Part shown: piece by piece, positions 23,219-32,652 of the stretch
Layout: every line of letters begins with the position of its first letter
Numbering within the stretch: the first letter of the stretch is position 1
Source: Thiohalobacter sp.
Lineage (GTDB): Bacteria; Pseudomonadota; Gammaproteobacteria; Thiohalobacterales; Thiohalobacteraceae
Direction of reading: 5' to 3'
NCBI RefSeq assembly: GCF_027000115.1
Contig: NZ_JALTON010000049.1
Location: 1-51,130, forward strand
Length of the DNA: 51,130 nucleotides
Made by a program: the position numbers and the translations under genes
Notes under the pieces: model-generated
What the model was told of the DNA's origin: nothing
Databases searched by the model: none
The model's input: the letters and a program-made list of their open reading frames with translations, nothing else

Positions 23219-23599
23219 ATGAGTGCGCCCCTGCTGCTGGCCATCGTCGAACTGGGCGGCTATCCCGATTTCTCGCCGCTCTATCGCCGCCTCGGTTGCG
23301 AGGTGGTCGTCGAACGTACCATGCGCAAGGCCGTTGCCACGGCCCGCAAGCGCAAGCCGCGAGTGATCGTAGCCGAGTTCAACTACCAGTCGGACTTTCG
23401 CGACCGCACCAGCAGCCTGGAGACCCTGCAGGCGGTGGTGCAGCGCCTGCCGGATACGCGGGTGATCGTCTTCTACGACCGGGACGCGGAAGCGCAGCTC
23501 GCGCGCCTCAGGAGCCGTTTCGAGCCTTTCCGGGTGCTGGCCTTTCCGATCGAGGAGGCGGAACTGGAGGCGGCGGTGAAGGCCGCGCTGGCTGACTGA
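23219..23599 (+). CDS. Conserved hypothetical protein with receiver-like fold
   Basis: This 126-residue protein has alternating strands and helices: APLLLAIVELGG, VVVERTMRKAVATARKRKP, RVIVAEFNYQSDFRD, then TRVIVFYDRD and a final ALAFPI-like strand (RVLAFPIEEAELEAAVKAA). The layout resembles a response-regulator receiver domain, but the phosphoacceptor aspartate is not at the expected strand end (AEFNYQ). If so it would be a pseudo-receiver. A TAGAAT -10-like box lies at 23188-23193. No partner histidine kinase is nearby. The fold assignment is an inference from pattern. Confidence 0.65.
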   Translation: MSAPLLLAIVELGGYPDFSPLYRRLGCEVVVERTMRKAVATARKRKPRVIVAEFNYQSDFRDRTSSLETLQAVVQRLPDTRVIVFYDRDAEAQLARLRSRFEPFRVLAFPIEEAELEAAVKAALAD

Positions 23600-23610
23600 G
23601 CCGGCCCGGA

Positions 23611-24066
23611 TCAGCGCCGGGAGCGGCGCTCGCGGCCGCGGAAGCGCGTCACCTGCTTCACGACCTCATGGTAGGGAATCCGGTCGATGTCGCCGAAGCG
23701 CGCCTCGGCGCGATTGAGCAGGTCGAAGGCATCGTCCACGGTGGCGGCGCCTTCCCGTTCCGGGTCGAGCAGGGCCTGCAGTCCGAGCAGGCCGCCGGCC
23801 TGCACGCGGATTTCCTTGTTGTGCGGCAGGGGGCCGCCGATGCTGGGCATCTGCAGGGCGAAGCGGGCGCTGTTGCGGGTGCGTTCGAGAAAGGCCGTGC
23901 AGCGGGCCAGGGCCTCGTCGGACTGGCAGCCTACACCCTCACGGTCAGCGAGGTAGAAGCGCCGCATGCAGGAACAGCCGACCTGCCGGGCATTGAGCGC
24001 CTTTTCATAGATGCAGCGGCGCGCGTTGACCGTCTTGTAGGTGGCGCGGTACTCGTCCTCTTCCAT
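23611..24066 (-). CDS. Cysteine-containing conserved hypothetical protein
   Basis: This protein of 151 residues is notable for a cluster of cysteines in its first third: RRCIYEKAL, GCSCMRRFYL, GVGCQSDEALARC. Five cysteines fall within about 40 residues, so metal or Fe-S binding is possible. The remainder is helical, with LGLQALLDPEREG and DDAFDLLNRAEARFGDIDRIPYHEV, and a very basic end. It lies 12 bases downstream of a second small unknown gene on the same strand; the two form a pair. I do not recognise either family and assign no function. Confidence 0.65.
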   Translation of the reverse strand: MEEDEYRATYKTVNARRCIYEKALNARQVGCSCMRRFYLADREGVGCQSDEALARCTAFLERTRNSARFALQMPSIGGPLPHNKEIRVQAGGLLGLQALLDPEREGAATVDDAFDLLNRAEARFGDIDRIPYHEVVKQVTRFRGRERRSRR

Positions 24067-24078
24067 GACAGCGCCGGC

Positions 24079-24318
24079 CTATTTCTCCCATTCCATGACG
24101 ATGGGCTTCTCGCGCTTTTCCATCAGCCGCTCCTCGGCTTCCAGCCGGCTGCCGGCGAACATGATCTTGACCGTGATCCCGGTATCGCGGCCCAGCTCGG
24201 CGCGGCGTGCGCGGGCGAACTTCTTGGCGTCCTGGAAGCTGTCGAACTCGGTCTGGTAGTCGAGGTTCTTGACCAGGCCGGTCGGGTCCGAGGTGATGTG
24301 ATAGACGAAATAGGGCAT
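24079..24318 (-). CDS. Small conserved hypothetical protein, partner of the Cys-rich protein
   Basis: This protein of 79 residues begins MPYFVYHITSDP and contains LDYQTEFDSFQDAKKFARARRAEL and VKIMFAGSRLEAEERLMEKREKP. It has a beta-alpha-beta look and no cysteines. A longer frame to 24528 exists, but ATG 24318 fits the conserved MPYFVYHI start. The gene is immediately upstream of the cysteine-rich gene and they are probably co-transcribed. I have the impression of similar pairs in other sulfur-oxidising gammaproteobacteria, but this needs a search. Confidence 0.65.
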   Translation of the reverse strand: MPYFVYHITSDPTGLVKNLDYQTEFDSFQDAKKFARARRAELGRDTGITVKIMFAGSRLEAEERLMEKREKPIVMEWEK

Positions 24319-24502
24319 GGTCCTGTCGATCCTCTTCAACGTGTGACGACGTGCGGACAGGAGTCCGCGGGCGCACCATTCTAGCAGTTCGGGACCGTTC
24401 GCCCCATGCAACCGCAGCGGCAGCGGGGTTTTCGGTGTCACCCGGCGATGCGTGCCCGCGCTACAATGGAGGTTGACACTCGCGCCGGAGGAATCCCGAG
24501 AC

Positions 24503-24859
24503 ATGGTCAACAAGCCTGACATACGCACCGCCGTTCCGAAGCATCGCTACCAGCTTGGCGAGTTCCAAGTGGTGGTGCTCGGCGAGGTCGAGAGCGGCGA
24601 TGCGCAGGACTATCGCTACATCATGGCCGTGGTACGGGAGGGCGATCCCGAGCCCGGCGTCTATCTCACTTGCGAGCGCCTGCCGGCCGAGCAGCGTAGC
24701 GGGGGCGCCTATGGCATGCGCCTGGTGATGCGTGACGGGGCCGAGCTGCTGGGCCAGGAAGACGGCTGGCGCGACCTGCACCGTTTCACCGAGGACGGGC
24801 TGGCGGTGTTGCGCAAGCTGCTCAACCTGGGCGACGAGACGCCGTACCGGCTGATGTGA
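24503..24859 (+). CDS. Conserved hypothetical protein upstream of a ferredoxin reductase
   Basis: This encodes 118 residues from ATG 24503 with a GGAGGA ribosome-binding site. The protein is beta-rich: YQLGEFQVVVLGEVESGD, YRYIMAVVREGDPEPGVYLTCER, then YGMRLVMRDGAELLG and a closing helix with LAVLRKLLNL. It has no membrane segment, cysteine motif or enzyme signature. It is 7 bases upstream of the CDS for a 2Fe-2S flavin reductase, so an operon is likely. It may be an accessory to that reductase; this rests only on position. Confidence 0.68.
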   Translation: MVNKPDIRTAVPKHRYQLGEFQVVVLGEVESGDAQDYRYIMAVVREGDPEPGVYLTCERLPAEQRSGGAYGMRLVMRDGAELLGQEDGWRDLHRFTEDGLAVLRKLLNLGDETPYRLM

Positions 24860-24866
24860 GCCGGGC

Positions 24867-25925
24867 ATGAGCCATCGCGTCACCCTGCTGCCTTCCGGGC
24901 ACAGTTTCGAGGTCGAGCCCGGCGAGGTGCTGCTGGATGCCGCGCTGCGCGCCGGCCTGAATATCCGCTATAGCTGCAACAGCGGGAGTTGTGGTGAATG
25001 CCTGGCGCGGCTGGTGGAAGGCGAGCTGGGCCCGGTCGGCCATCACGACTTCGTCATCCCCGGGGCGGAGCGGTTCCGCGGCGCCTTTCTCATGTGCCGG
25101 GCCACGGCTGCCTCGGATCTGGTGATCGAGGCCGGCGAGGCGCGCAGCGCGGCGGACATCCCCCGCCAGCGGCTGACCGCGACCGTGGCCAGGCTCACCC
25201 CTCTTTGCGACGACGTGCTCGAAGTGCAGTTGCGCACGCCGCGTTCGCGGACCCTGCGGTTTCTTGCCGGCCAGCATGTCACCCTGCGGCTGCCGGGTGT
25301 GCCGCCGCGCAACAAGTCCATCGCCAGTTGCCCCTGCAACGGCATGCTGCTGCAGTTCCATGTCAGGCGCGTGCCGGGCGATGCCTTTTCCGAGTATGTG
25401 CACACGCAGCTGAAGGCACGGCAGAAGGTCGAGCTGGAAGGGCCCTGGGGCGACTTCGTGCTGGACGAGGATTCGCGCCGGCCGATCATGTTTCTGGCCT
25501 TCGAGACCGGCTTCGCGCCGATCAAGAGTCTGATCGAGCACGCCATCTCCCTTGAGCTGCCGCAGCCGATGCGGCTGTACTGGGTGGCCCGCGACGCGTG
25601 CGACCATTACATGGAAAACTACTGCCGTGCTTGGCAGGACGCGCTCGATGATTTCCATTTCATCCCCGTGGCCGGCGACGGGGGGCGGACCGACTGGCTG
25701 CCGCCGGAGACGGTGCCGGGCCTGCCGGCACAGCTCGATTCCGCCGCGCGCGCCGTGCTGCACGGCGCCTGGCGCATGACGCAGGACTTTCCCGATGTCG
25801 GCCCCTTCGACATCTATGCCAACGGGCCGGCGTCGGTGATAACGGCCGCCCGCGCCCTGCTCGGGGCGCACGGGTTGCGCGAGGACCGGCTGTTCGTGGA
25901 CGAGTTCGAGCGCTTCCCGGGGTAA
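24867..25925 (+). CDS. 2Fe-2S ferredoxin:NAD(P)H reductase-like electron transfer protein
   Basis: This 352-residue protein has an N-terminal plant-type [2Fe-2S] ferredoxin domain with Cys37, Cys42, Cys45 and Cys77 (CNSGSCGEC ... LMCRA). A ferredoxin-NADP reductase module follows (about 95-345). Its flavin-binding block reads RNKSIASCP where RxYS is usual, and the nicotinamide block reads AFETGFAPIKSLIE instead of GTGxAPxxS. Both are altered enough that FAD and NAD(P)H binding may be unusual. Relatives include reductase components of oxygenases and CDP-deoxyhexulose dehydrase reductases. No oxygenase is adjacent; the neighbour is a small unknown protein. Confidence 0.85.
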   Translation: MSHRVTLLPSGHSFEVEPGEVLLDAALRAGLNIRYSCNSGSCGECLARLVEGELGPVGHHDFVIPGAERFRGAFLMCRATAASDLVIEAGEARSAADIPRQRLTATVARLTPLCDDVLEVQLRTPRSRTLRFLAGQHVTLRLPGVPPRNKSIASCPCNGMLLQFHVRRVPGDAFSEYVHTQLKARQKVELEGPWGDFVLDEDSRRPIMFLAFETGFAPIKSLIEHAISLELPQPMRLYWVARDACDHYMENYCRAWQDALDDFHFIPVAGDGGRTDWLPPETVPGLPAQLDSAARAVLHGAWRMTQDFPDVGPFDIYANGPASVITAARALLGAHGLREDRLFVDEFERFPG

Positions 25926-25974
25926 CACCGTACCCGGCCCCCACTTCCGACCTGGTGCAATATGCGGGTTAGGG

Positions 25975-26268
25975 CTACATGCCCACCGACTCCACTGCAT
26001 GCCCCAGCAACAGCACGAACCCTTGCTGGCGGATGATGCCATCGGTACTGAACTCGAAGCGGTAGGTGCGTGCCAGCCGCACCCGGCCGCCGGCGTCGCG
26101 CCGCAGCCGCAAACGGGCGAGGCTCACCGACTGGTCGAGCAGCTGCAACCCTTGGGCCTCGCAGCTGCGGGTGGCGGCGCCGAGCGCGATTTCCCGTGCG
26201 CGCAGACCATCCAGCCAGAACCAGACCAGGCCGGCGACGCCGAGCAGGGCGAGCAGGGGGGAGGGCAC
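25975..26268 (-). CDS. DUF3301-family membrane-anchored protein
   Basis: This 97-residue protein has one N-terminal hydrophobic segment (LLALLGVAGLVWFWLDGLRAR) followed by AAATRSCEAQGLQLLDQSVSLARLRLRRD and YRFEFSTDGIIRQQGFVLLLG. This is the DUF3301 pattern (short proteins with CexxglQLLDqsV and YxFEfs). The role is unknown. A glutamate-rich YdcH-like gene lies 3 bases upstream on the same strand. A GGTGCAATATGCGGG dispersed motif lies between it and the reductase gene. Confidence 0.85.
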   Translation of the reverse strand: MPSPLLALLGVAGLVWFWLDGLRAREIALGAATRSCEAQGLQLLDQSVSLARLRLRRDAGGRVRLARTYRFEFSTDGIIRQQGFVLLLGHAVESVGM

Positions 26269-26271
26269 GGC

Positions 26272-26478
26272 TCAGGCGTCGATGTCGGGGATCAGGCTGC
26301 TCTCCAGGCGCTCGATCATGTCCTTGAGCAGCAGCTTGCGTTTCTTCATCCGCGACAGGGCGAGCTGGTCCATGTGCGGATCGTGCGACAGGCGGGTGAT
26401 GGCGTGGTCCAGGTCGCGGTGTTCGAGGGTCAGTTCCTCGATGCGTCTGCGGATGCTGGCAGCCTCGGCTTCGTCCAT
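26272..26478 (-). CDS. DUF465/YdcH-like small coiled-coil protein
   Basis: This 68-residue protein starts MDEAEAASIRRRIEEL and has the family core LEHRDLDHAITRLSHDP, then QLALSRMKKRKLLLKDMIERLE. DUF465 proteins are short helical hairpins common in gammaproteobacteria with no firmly known function. The KKRKLLLKDMI motif is diagnostic. It is divergent from ygiQ and 3 bases upstream of the DUF3301 gene, so the two small genes are probably co-transcribed. Confidence 0.9.
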   Translation of the reverse strand: MDEAEAASIRRRIEELTLEHRDLDHAITRLSHDPHMDQLALSRMKKRKLLLKDMIERLESSLIPDIDA

Positions 26479-26549
26479 ACCTGAATACCCTGCGGCGGGG
26501 ATAACCCCGAATGCTGTGTGGGAAAGCGCGAGGCAATGGGGCGGTGCAC

Positions 26550-26558
26550 TGCTATAAT
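26550..26558 (+). promoter_or_regulatory. Extended -10 promoter of ygiQ
   Basis: A perfect TATAAT (26553-26558) is preceded by TGC, an extended -10 box (TGnTATAAT). The -35 position is poor, as expected for such promoters. Transcription would start near 26565, which places it downstream of the far-upstream ATG at 26518 and supports ATG 26623 as the start of ygiQ. Confidence 0.7.
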
Positions 26559-26622
26559 GGGTCCAGGTCCCGGCCTCGCCGTTTCATTCTCCGCTCCCCG
26601 CGGATCGATCTCAAGCATCCCC

Positions 26623-28944
<2,322 letters not shown>

Positions 28945-28977
28945 GTCGGCCGACTGGCCCTGGCCCCCGATCGATGG

Positions 28978-29063
28978 CCACGGAACCCACCGTATCCACG
29001 GAAACGATCATTCAACACACTTGGAAGGAAACCGGCAGAGTGACCGACAGGTTCCGTGGATCC
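28978..29063. repeat. Inverted repeat downstream of ygiQ
   Basis: CCACGGAACC (28978-28987) is reverse-complementary to GGTTCCGTGG (29050-29059), and ATCCACGG with CCGTGGAT adds further pairing. The loop is about 60 bases. It may be a terminator-like or processing structure for the ygiQ transcript, but it lacks a U-run. The 175-base gap between ygiQ and the DUF2934 gene holds nothing else that I recognise. Confidence 0.4.
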
Positions 29064-29119
29064 AGTGGATGCCGTGGCTATTATTCGCAATGGACTGCGG
29101 GCGCCATGAACCCGGCGCG

Positions 29120-29401
29120 TCAGTTCTTGCCGCTGCTGTCCTTGCGCAGGCCGAGGCGTTCGTCGATTTCGCGTTCGGCATCGAGCCAGTCGGCGACCGG
29201 ATCGCCGGGGGCGAAACCGCGTTGCTCCGCGCGGAAATAGGCGGCCAGGGCGATCATCTGACGTCGGGTTTCCGGGGTGATTGCCTCGCTGTCGCCAGGA
29301 ATGTCGGCGGGCTTGATGGTGCGCGTCTTGCGCGGGGTTCGGCGGGCGGTGGTGGTCTTCTCCGCAGTGGTCTGGCGCGTGCGCTTGCTGCTGGTGGTCA
29401 T
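29120..29401 (-). CDS. DUF2934-domain protein with basic tail
   Basis: This protein of 93 residues has a Thr/Arg/Lys-rich N-terminus (MTTSSKRTRQTTAEKTTT, then ARRTPRKTRTIKPADI) resembling histone-H1-like or disordered nucleic-acid-binding tails. The C-terminal half holds the DUF2934 signature IALAAYFRAEQRGFAPGDPVADWLDAEREID. DUF2934 is a short helical unit of unknown function found in many proteobacteria, often with basic extensions. It is convergent with ygiQ and not obviously part of an operon. Confidence 0.82.
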   Translation of the reverse strand: MTTSSKRTRQTTAEKTTTARRTPRKTRTIKPADIPGDSEAITPETRRQMIALAAYFRAEQRGFAPGDPVADWLDAEREIDERLGLRKDSSGKN

Positions 29402-29542
29402 GCCTGCTTCCCCTGTGTGACGGTGAATCCCTGTCTGCCCTCTATGCCGTTGCGGCTGCGTCCGGGGCCTTCCCGCCTGAGTGTAGTCGGCCATTTTCGG
29501 GCTGCAAGGGGATCTCGCCACAAGACCGGAAGGACAAGCAGA

Positions 29543-29562
29543 ACGGGCCCCGAAGGACCCGT
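29543..29562 (-). terminator. Terminator-like hairpin after the rhodanese gene
   Basis: On the minus strand ACGGGTCC pairs with GGGCCCGT around a TTCG tetraloop. It lies about 27 bases past the stop of the cNMP/rhodanese gene (29589). The following T-run is weak (TTCTGCTTG), so termination may be partial. Confidence 0.5.
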
Positions 29563-29588
29563 CGATAGATCAGGGGGATACAGGCGGT

Positions 29589-30689
29589 TCAGGCGGCGGC
29601 TTCTTCGTCGTCCCTGGTAACGATCTGTTTTTCGTAGATGCTGGTGGTCTCGAACGGCCAGTCGCGGATGCCGCCTTCCAGCGAGAGTACGTCGAACTGG
29701 TTCTGGGCCAGGATCAGGGTGGCCACGGCGCTGCGGGCGCCGCCATGGCAGTAGACGATGTACTTCTTGTTCCGGTCCAGTTCCTCCATCCGATTGCGCA
29801 GCTCGAACAGCGGGATCAGGGTCGCGCCCGGGATGTGGTGGTCGTCGAACTCCTCCGGGTAGCGCACGTCGATCATCTCGTAGCCGGTTTCGAGCATGGT
29901 CTTGGCGACGCTGGGGTGGACGGTCTTGATCAGCGGGTTGCTGATCAGCTCCTCGAAGGCGCCCTTGTCCAGCACCAGCACCTCGCCGTCCTCGAGCATC
30001 TTCACCGACTCGCTGCGGGTGCTGCCCGAGATCAGGGCCTCGCAGCCGAAGGCATCGCCTTCGCCGATCTCGGCAATCTTGTGCAGTTCGTCATCGTACA
30101 GGCCACGCTGGTATACCTCGGCGCGGCCGCGGGTAATGATGTAGTAAGCGTCGCCCTGTTCACCCTGCTGGATGACGTATTCGCCTGCCTTGACCTCGCG
30201 GGTCCGCATGCGATGGAACGCGGCCTCGACCGTTTCCAGCGGCAGGCGCCGGAACACCAGCGAGTTGCGCACCCGCTCCAGCAGTTCGGCCACCTCGTCG
30301 TTGGTGTCCTCCATCATGTGCACCACTTCGTCCCAGGAGATGAGGTTGTCCAGCAGCTCGCGGTCCGCGTGGCAGATGATGGCGTCCTCGCGGGCCACCA
30401 GGGTGCTGCTCTGCGGTGCGGGCGGCAGCAGCACGGGCCGCTTGCGGGTGTCCTCGGGGCCGGCGATGGTCTTGATGGCGCCGGAATAGATGACCTCGAG
30501 CCGGCCCTCGACCACGAACAGGTAGTCCTGGTCCTTGCCGCCGGCGATCTGGAAGATCTCGCCGGCGCGCATTTCCACGAAGCGGACGATATTGACCACC
30601 TCCCTGATGCGTTCCTCGGACAGCAGGTTGAAGGGCTGGTAGTGCCTGGACAGGCGGTCCAGGATGTGATCCATCTTGGCGCTCATCAT
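29589..30689 (-). CDS. Protein with two cyclic-nucleotide-binding-type domains and a C-terminal rhodanese domain
   Basis: This 366-residue protein has two cNMP-binding-type barrels and a rhodanese domain in one chain. The first barrel (about 15-120) has GEIFQIAGGKDQDYLFVVEGRLEV. The second (about 143-245) has YVIQQGEQGDAYYIITRGRAEVYQ and GDAFGCEALISGSTRSESV. The rhodanese domain (about 255-355) has the loop YCHGGARSA with Cys314, which would carry sulfane sulfur. ATG 30689 was chosen for its GGAGG ribosome-binding site; ATG 30704 is possible. It is 34 bases downstream of a persulfide-dioxygenase-like gene on the same strand, a tie consistent with sulfane-sulfur sensing or handling. Regulation by cyclic nucleotide is inferred from the family, not shown. 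Confidence 0.88.
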   Translation of the reverse strand: MMSAKMDHILDRLSRHYQPFNLLSEERIREVVNIVRFVEMRAGEIFQIAGGKDQDYLFVVEGRLEVIYSGAIKTIAGPEDTRKRPVLLPPAPQSSTLVAREDAIICHADRELLDNLISWDEVVHMMEDTNDEVAELLERVRNSLVFRRLPLETVEAAFHRMRTREVKAGEYVIQQGEQGDAYYIITRGRAEVYQRGLYDDELHKIAEIGEGDAFGCEALISGSTRSESVKMLEDGEVLVLDKGAFEELISNPLIKTVHPSVAKTMLETGYEMIDVRYPEEFDDHHIPGATLIPLFELRNRMEELDRNKKYIVYCHGGARSAVATLILAQNQFDVLSLEGGIRDWPFETTSIYEKQIVTRDDEEAAA

Positions 30690-30723
30690 GGTCGGGTCCT
30701 CCACTGGGTGGTCAGGGCATTCG

Positions 30724-31578
30724 TCACAGATAGTTCAGCGGGATCTTCAGGTAGGCAACCTGATTGTCCTCGGGGTCCGGCAGGTGGCCGGCGTTGATGT
30801 TCACCTGCAGGCTGGGAAACAGCAGGCGCGGTGCCGAGAGGCCCTTGTCGCGCTCGGTGATGCGGGCGACGAAGGTCTCCTCGTCGATGTCGGCGGGCAG
30901 ATCGACATTGCGCTGTTTCGATTCGCCGATGGTGGTCATGTACTGCAGGTCACGACCGCTGGGGTAGTCGTGGCCGACGAACACCCGGGTGTCGTCGGGC
31001 AGGGTATACAGGCGCCGGGTCACGGAACGGTAAAGGTCCCGGGCGCTGCCGCGGGGGAAGTCGCAGCGGGCCACGCCGATGTCCGGGACGAACAGGACGT
31101 CGCCGGTGAACAGCATGTCGCCGATGCGGTAGGTCAGGCAGGCAGGCGTATGGCCGGGCGTGTGCATCACCTCCACGGTGAAGCTGCCGGCCTCGAGCCG
31201 GTCGCCGTCGGCCAGCAACCGGTCGAACTGGCTGCCGTCGGCGGGAAAATTCTTGAAGTTGAATATCCCGGCGAAGATTTCCTGCACCACGCGGATGTTC
31301 TCGCCGATGCAGAACTGCGCGCCCAGGCGCGACTTGAGTTCGCTGGCGCCGCTGAGGTGATCGGCATGCACATGGGTGTCCAGGATCCAGTGCACCTTGA
31401 GCTTGTGCTCGCGGATGAAGGCCTCGACCCGCTCGACCGACTCGGTGAAGGTGCGCCAGGGCACGGTGTCGAGATCGAGCACGGGGTCGATGACCACCGC
31501 ATCGCCGGTGTGCTCGTCATGGACCACGTAGGTCATGGTGAAGGTGCGTCCGTCGTCGAAGAAGGCTTCAACCTGCAT
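30724..31578 (-). CDS. Metallo-beta-lactamase-fold hydrolase, persulfide-dioxygenase-like (ETHE1/Blh group)
   Basis: This 284-residue protein carries the MBL metal motif THVHADHLSG (His69, His71, Asp73, His74), then HTPGHTP, TGDVLFVPDIG and VFVGHDYPSG for the remaining ligands. ETHE1 and Blh proteins oxidise glutathione persulfide to sulfite with one iron. The block VARCDFPRGSARDLYRSV matches that group, and the glutathione-site residues were not checked. It is the first gene of a two-gene unit with the cNMP/rhodanese protein. Together they suggest conversion and sensing of sulfane sulfur. Confidence 0.87.
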   Translation of the reverse strand: MQVEAFFDDGRTFTMTYVVHDEHTGDAVVIDPVLDLDTVPWRTFTESVERVEAFIREHKLKVHWILDTHVHADHLSGASELKSRLGAQFCIGENIRVVQEIFAGIFNFKNFPADGSQFDRLLADGDRLEAGSFTVEVMHTPGHTPACLTYRIGDMLFTGDVLFVPDIGVARCDFPRGSARDLYRSVTRRLYTLPDDTRVFVGHDYPSGRDLQYMTTIGESKQRNVDLPADIDEETFVARITERDKGLSAPRLLFPSLQVNINAGHLPDPEDNQVAYLKIPLNYL

Positions 31579-31735
31579 TGCGGGGCTTCCTGTCGGCTTG
31601 TTCGATGGGGGCTTCGGCTGGTGTCGCGAGCAAGGGTGTTAGCGGCCGCGGACGCGGGCGCTTGAGAGTGAATATCAAGGTATTCTGACACGGTTCGCGG
31701 CGGGAATTCCGCAGCGAAGCCTGGTCACGGACAAC

Positions 31736-31760
31736 AAAAAACCCCGCCGGGGCGGGGTTT
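31736..31760 (-). terminator. Rho-independent terminator
   Basis: On the minus strand AAACCCCGCC pairs with GGCGGGGTTT in a very strong hairpin, and the run TTTTTTGTTGT follows. It lies 24 bases downstream of the stop of the Xre/ParS-type gene. The stem is nearly symmetrical with A/T at both ends, so it could also stop transcription arriving from the other direction. Confidence 0.9.
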
Positions 31761-31783
31761 CGCCGGACCGGTTCGCGGCCGGG

Positions 31784-32191
31784 TCAGGCGTGCGAGCCGG
31801 ACATGTCCCAGGCGTAAGTGCAGTCGAGGTGAGTGCGCACCCGGATCAGGCCGGACATGCCGTCCTCCACCATGCACTCGGCGGGCGTGCGGCGGCGCAG
31901 GTGCTTGTTGCGCTTGCGCAGCCAGTGCAACCCCATCTGCGGATTGTGCGGGAACATGGTGCGCAGGGCATCGGCGATGCCGAGCAGCTGCTCGATGCGT
32001 TCCATGGTGGCCGGGTTGTCGGGCAGGGCCTCGCCCATGTCGCGGTAACGGTTGATGCGCCGCGCCGGGGTGCCCTCGGGCAGCGCCAGGATGCGGACCT
32101 GGTCGCTGTTGTCCATGCCCCAGCGGTCGAGGATGTTGATGACCGCCCGGGTCAGGGCCTTGCGTTCTTCGTCGGTAAGATTTTCCAGCAT
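31784..32191 (-). CDS. Xre/MbcA/ParS-type antitoxin-like protein (DUF2384)
   Basis: This 135-residue protein starts MLENLTDEERKAL after an AGGAGCAGAACC ribosome-binding site. It has an Xre-like N-terminal region (RAVINILDRWGMDNSDQVRILALPEG) and the DUF2384 block ATMERIEQLLGIADALRTMFPHNPQMGLHWL. DUF2384 proteins are usually antitoxins for RES-domain toxins. No RES-type gene lies beside it: the next gene upstream on this strand is a small unknown protein. So it could be an orphan, or its partner could be a new toxin. The C-terminus (EDGMSGLIRVRTHLDCTY) departs from typical antitoxins. Confidence 0.8.
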   Translation of the reverse strand: MLENLTDEERKALTRAVINILDRWGMDNSDQVRILALPEGTPARRINRYRDMGEALPDNPATMERIEQLLGIADALRTMFPHNPQMGLHWLRKRNKHLRRRTPAECMVEDGMSGLIRVRTHLDCTYAWDMSGSHA

Positions 32192-32252
32192 GGTTCTGCT
32201 CCTGTGCCGGCCGCGCCGCGGCCGGTATTTCAAATTCGTTGTTCGCCGGCGC

Positions 32253-32558
32253 TCAGTGTTCCGGCTTGCCGTCCTTGCCGCCGCGCAGGCTGTTCACGTC
32301 CAGCTTGACCACCACCTCGCTGCGCGGTTCGTCGATGAACCGCGGGCGCATGTTCATGGGCCGGCCGTGTTCCTCGGCCAGCTCCTGCTCGCGCGAGGCG
32401 ATCAGCGAGAGGCAGTTGCGGATCAGGTTGACGGTTTCCTCGGTGAGGGGGTGGCGAAAGCCCGGCTTGGCATGGGTATCCTTGGCCACGCTGGTCAGGG
32501 TGCGCTTCATCATGCGCAGGATGCGCTCTTCCTTGGTGAGTTCCGGCTGTTCGGACAT
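32253..32558 (-). CDS. Small conserved hypothetical protein upstream of the Xre/ParS-type gene
   Basis: This protein of 101 residues starts MSEQPELTKEERILRMMKRTL. It has HPLTEETVNLIRNCLSLIASREQELAEE, a helical region, and ends FIDEPRSEVVVKLDVNSLRGG. The gene is 62 bases upstream of the Xre/ParS-type gene on the same strand. It does not look like a RES toxin (no RES motif, too short) and has no obvious toxin fold. Its sharing of an operon with DUF2384 is the only hint of function. I do not recognise the family. Confidence 0.65.
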   Translation of the reverse strand: MSEQPELTKEERILRMMKRTLTSVAKDTHAKPGFRHPLTEETVNLIRNCLSLIASREQELAEEHGRPMNMRPRFIDEPRSEVVVKLDVNSLRGGKDGKPEH

Positions 32559-32652
32559 GCTGTTGACTACCTCATGGAACCGCCGGAGGCCGTTGCCCGG
32601 CGTGGTTCTTGATCGAAACGGTCGGATATTATGCCATGTTGGCCCGTCCGTT

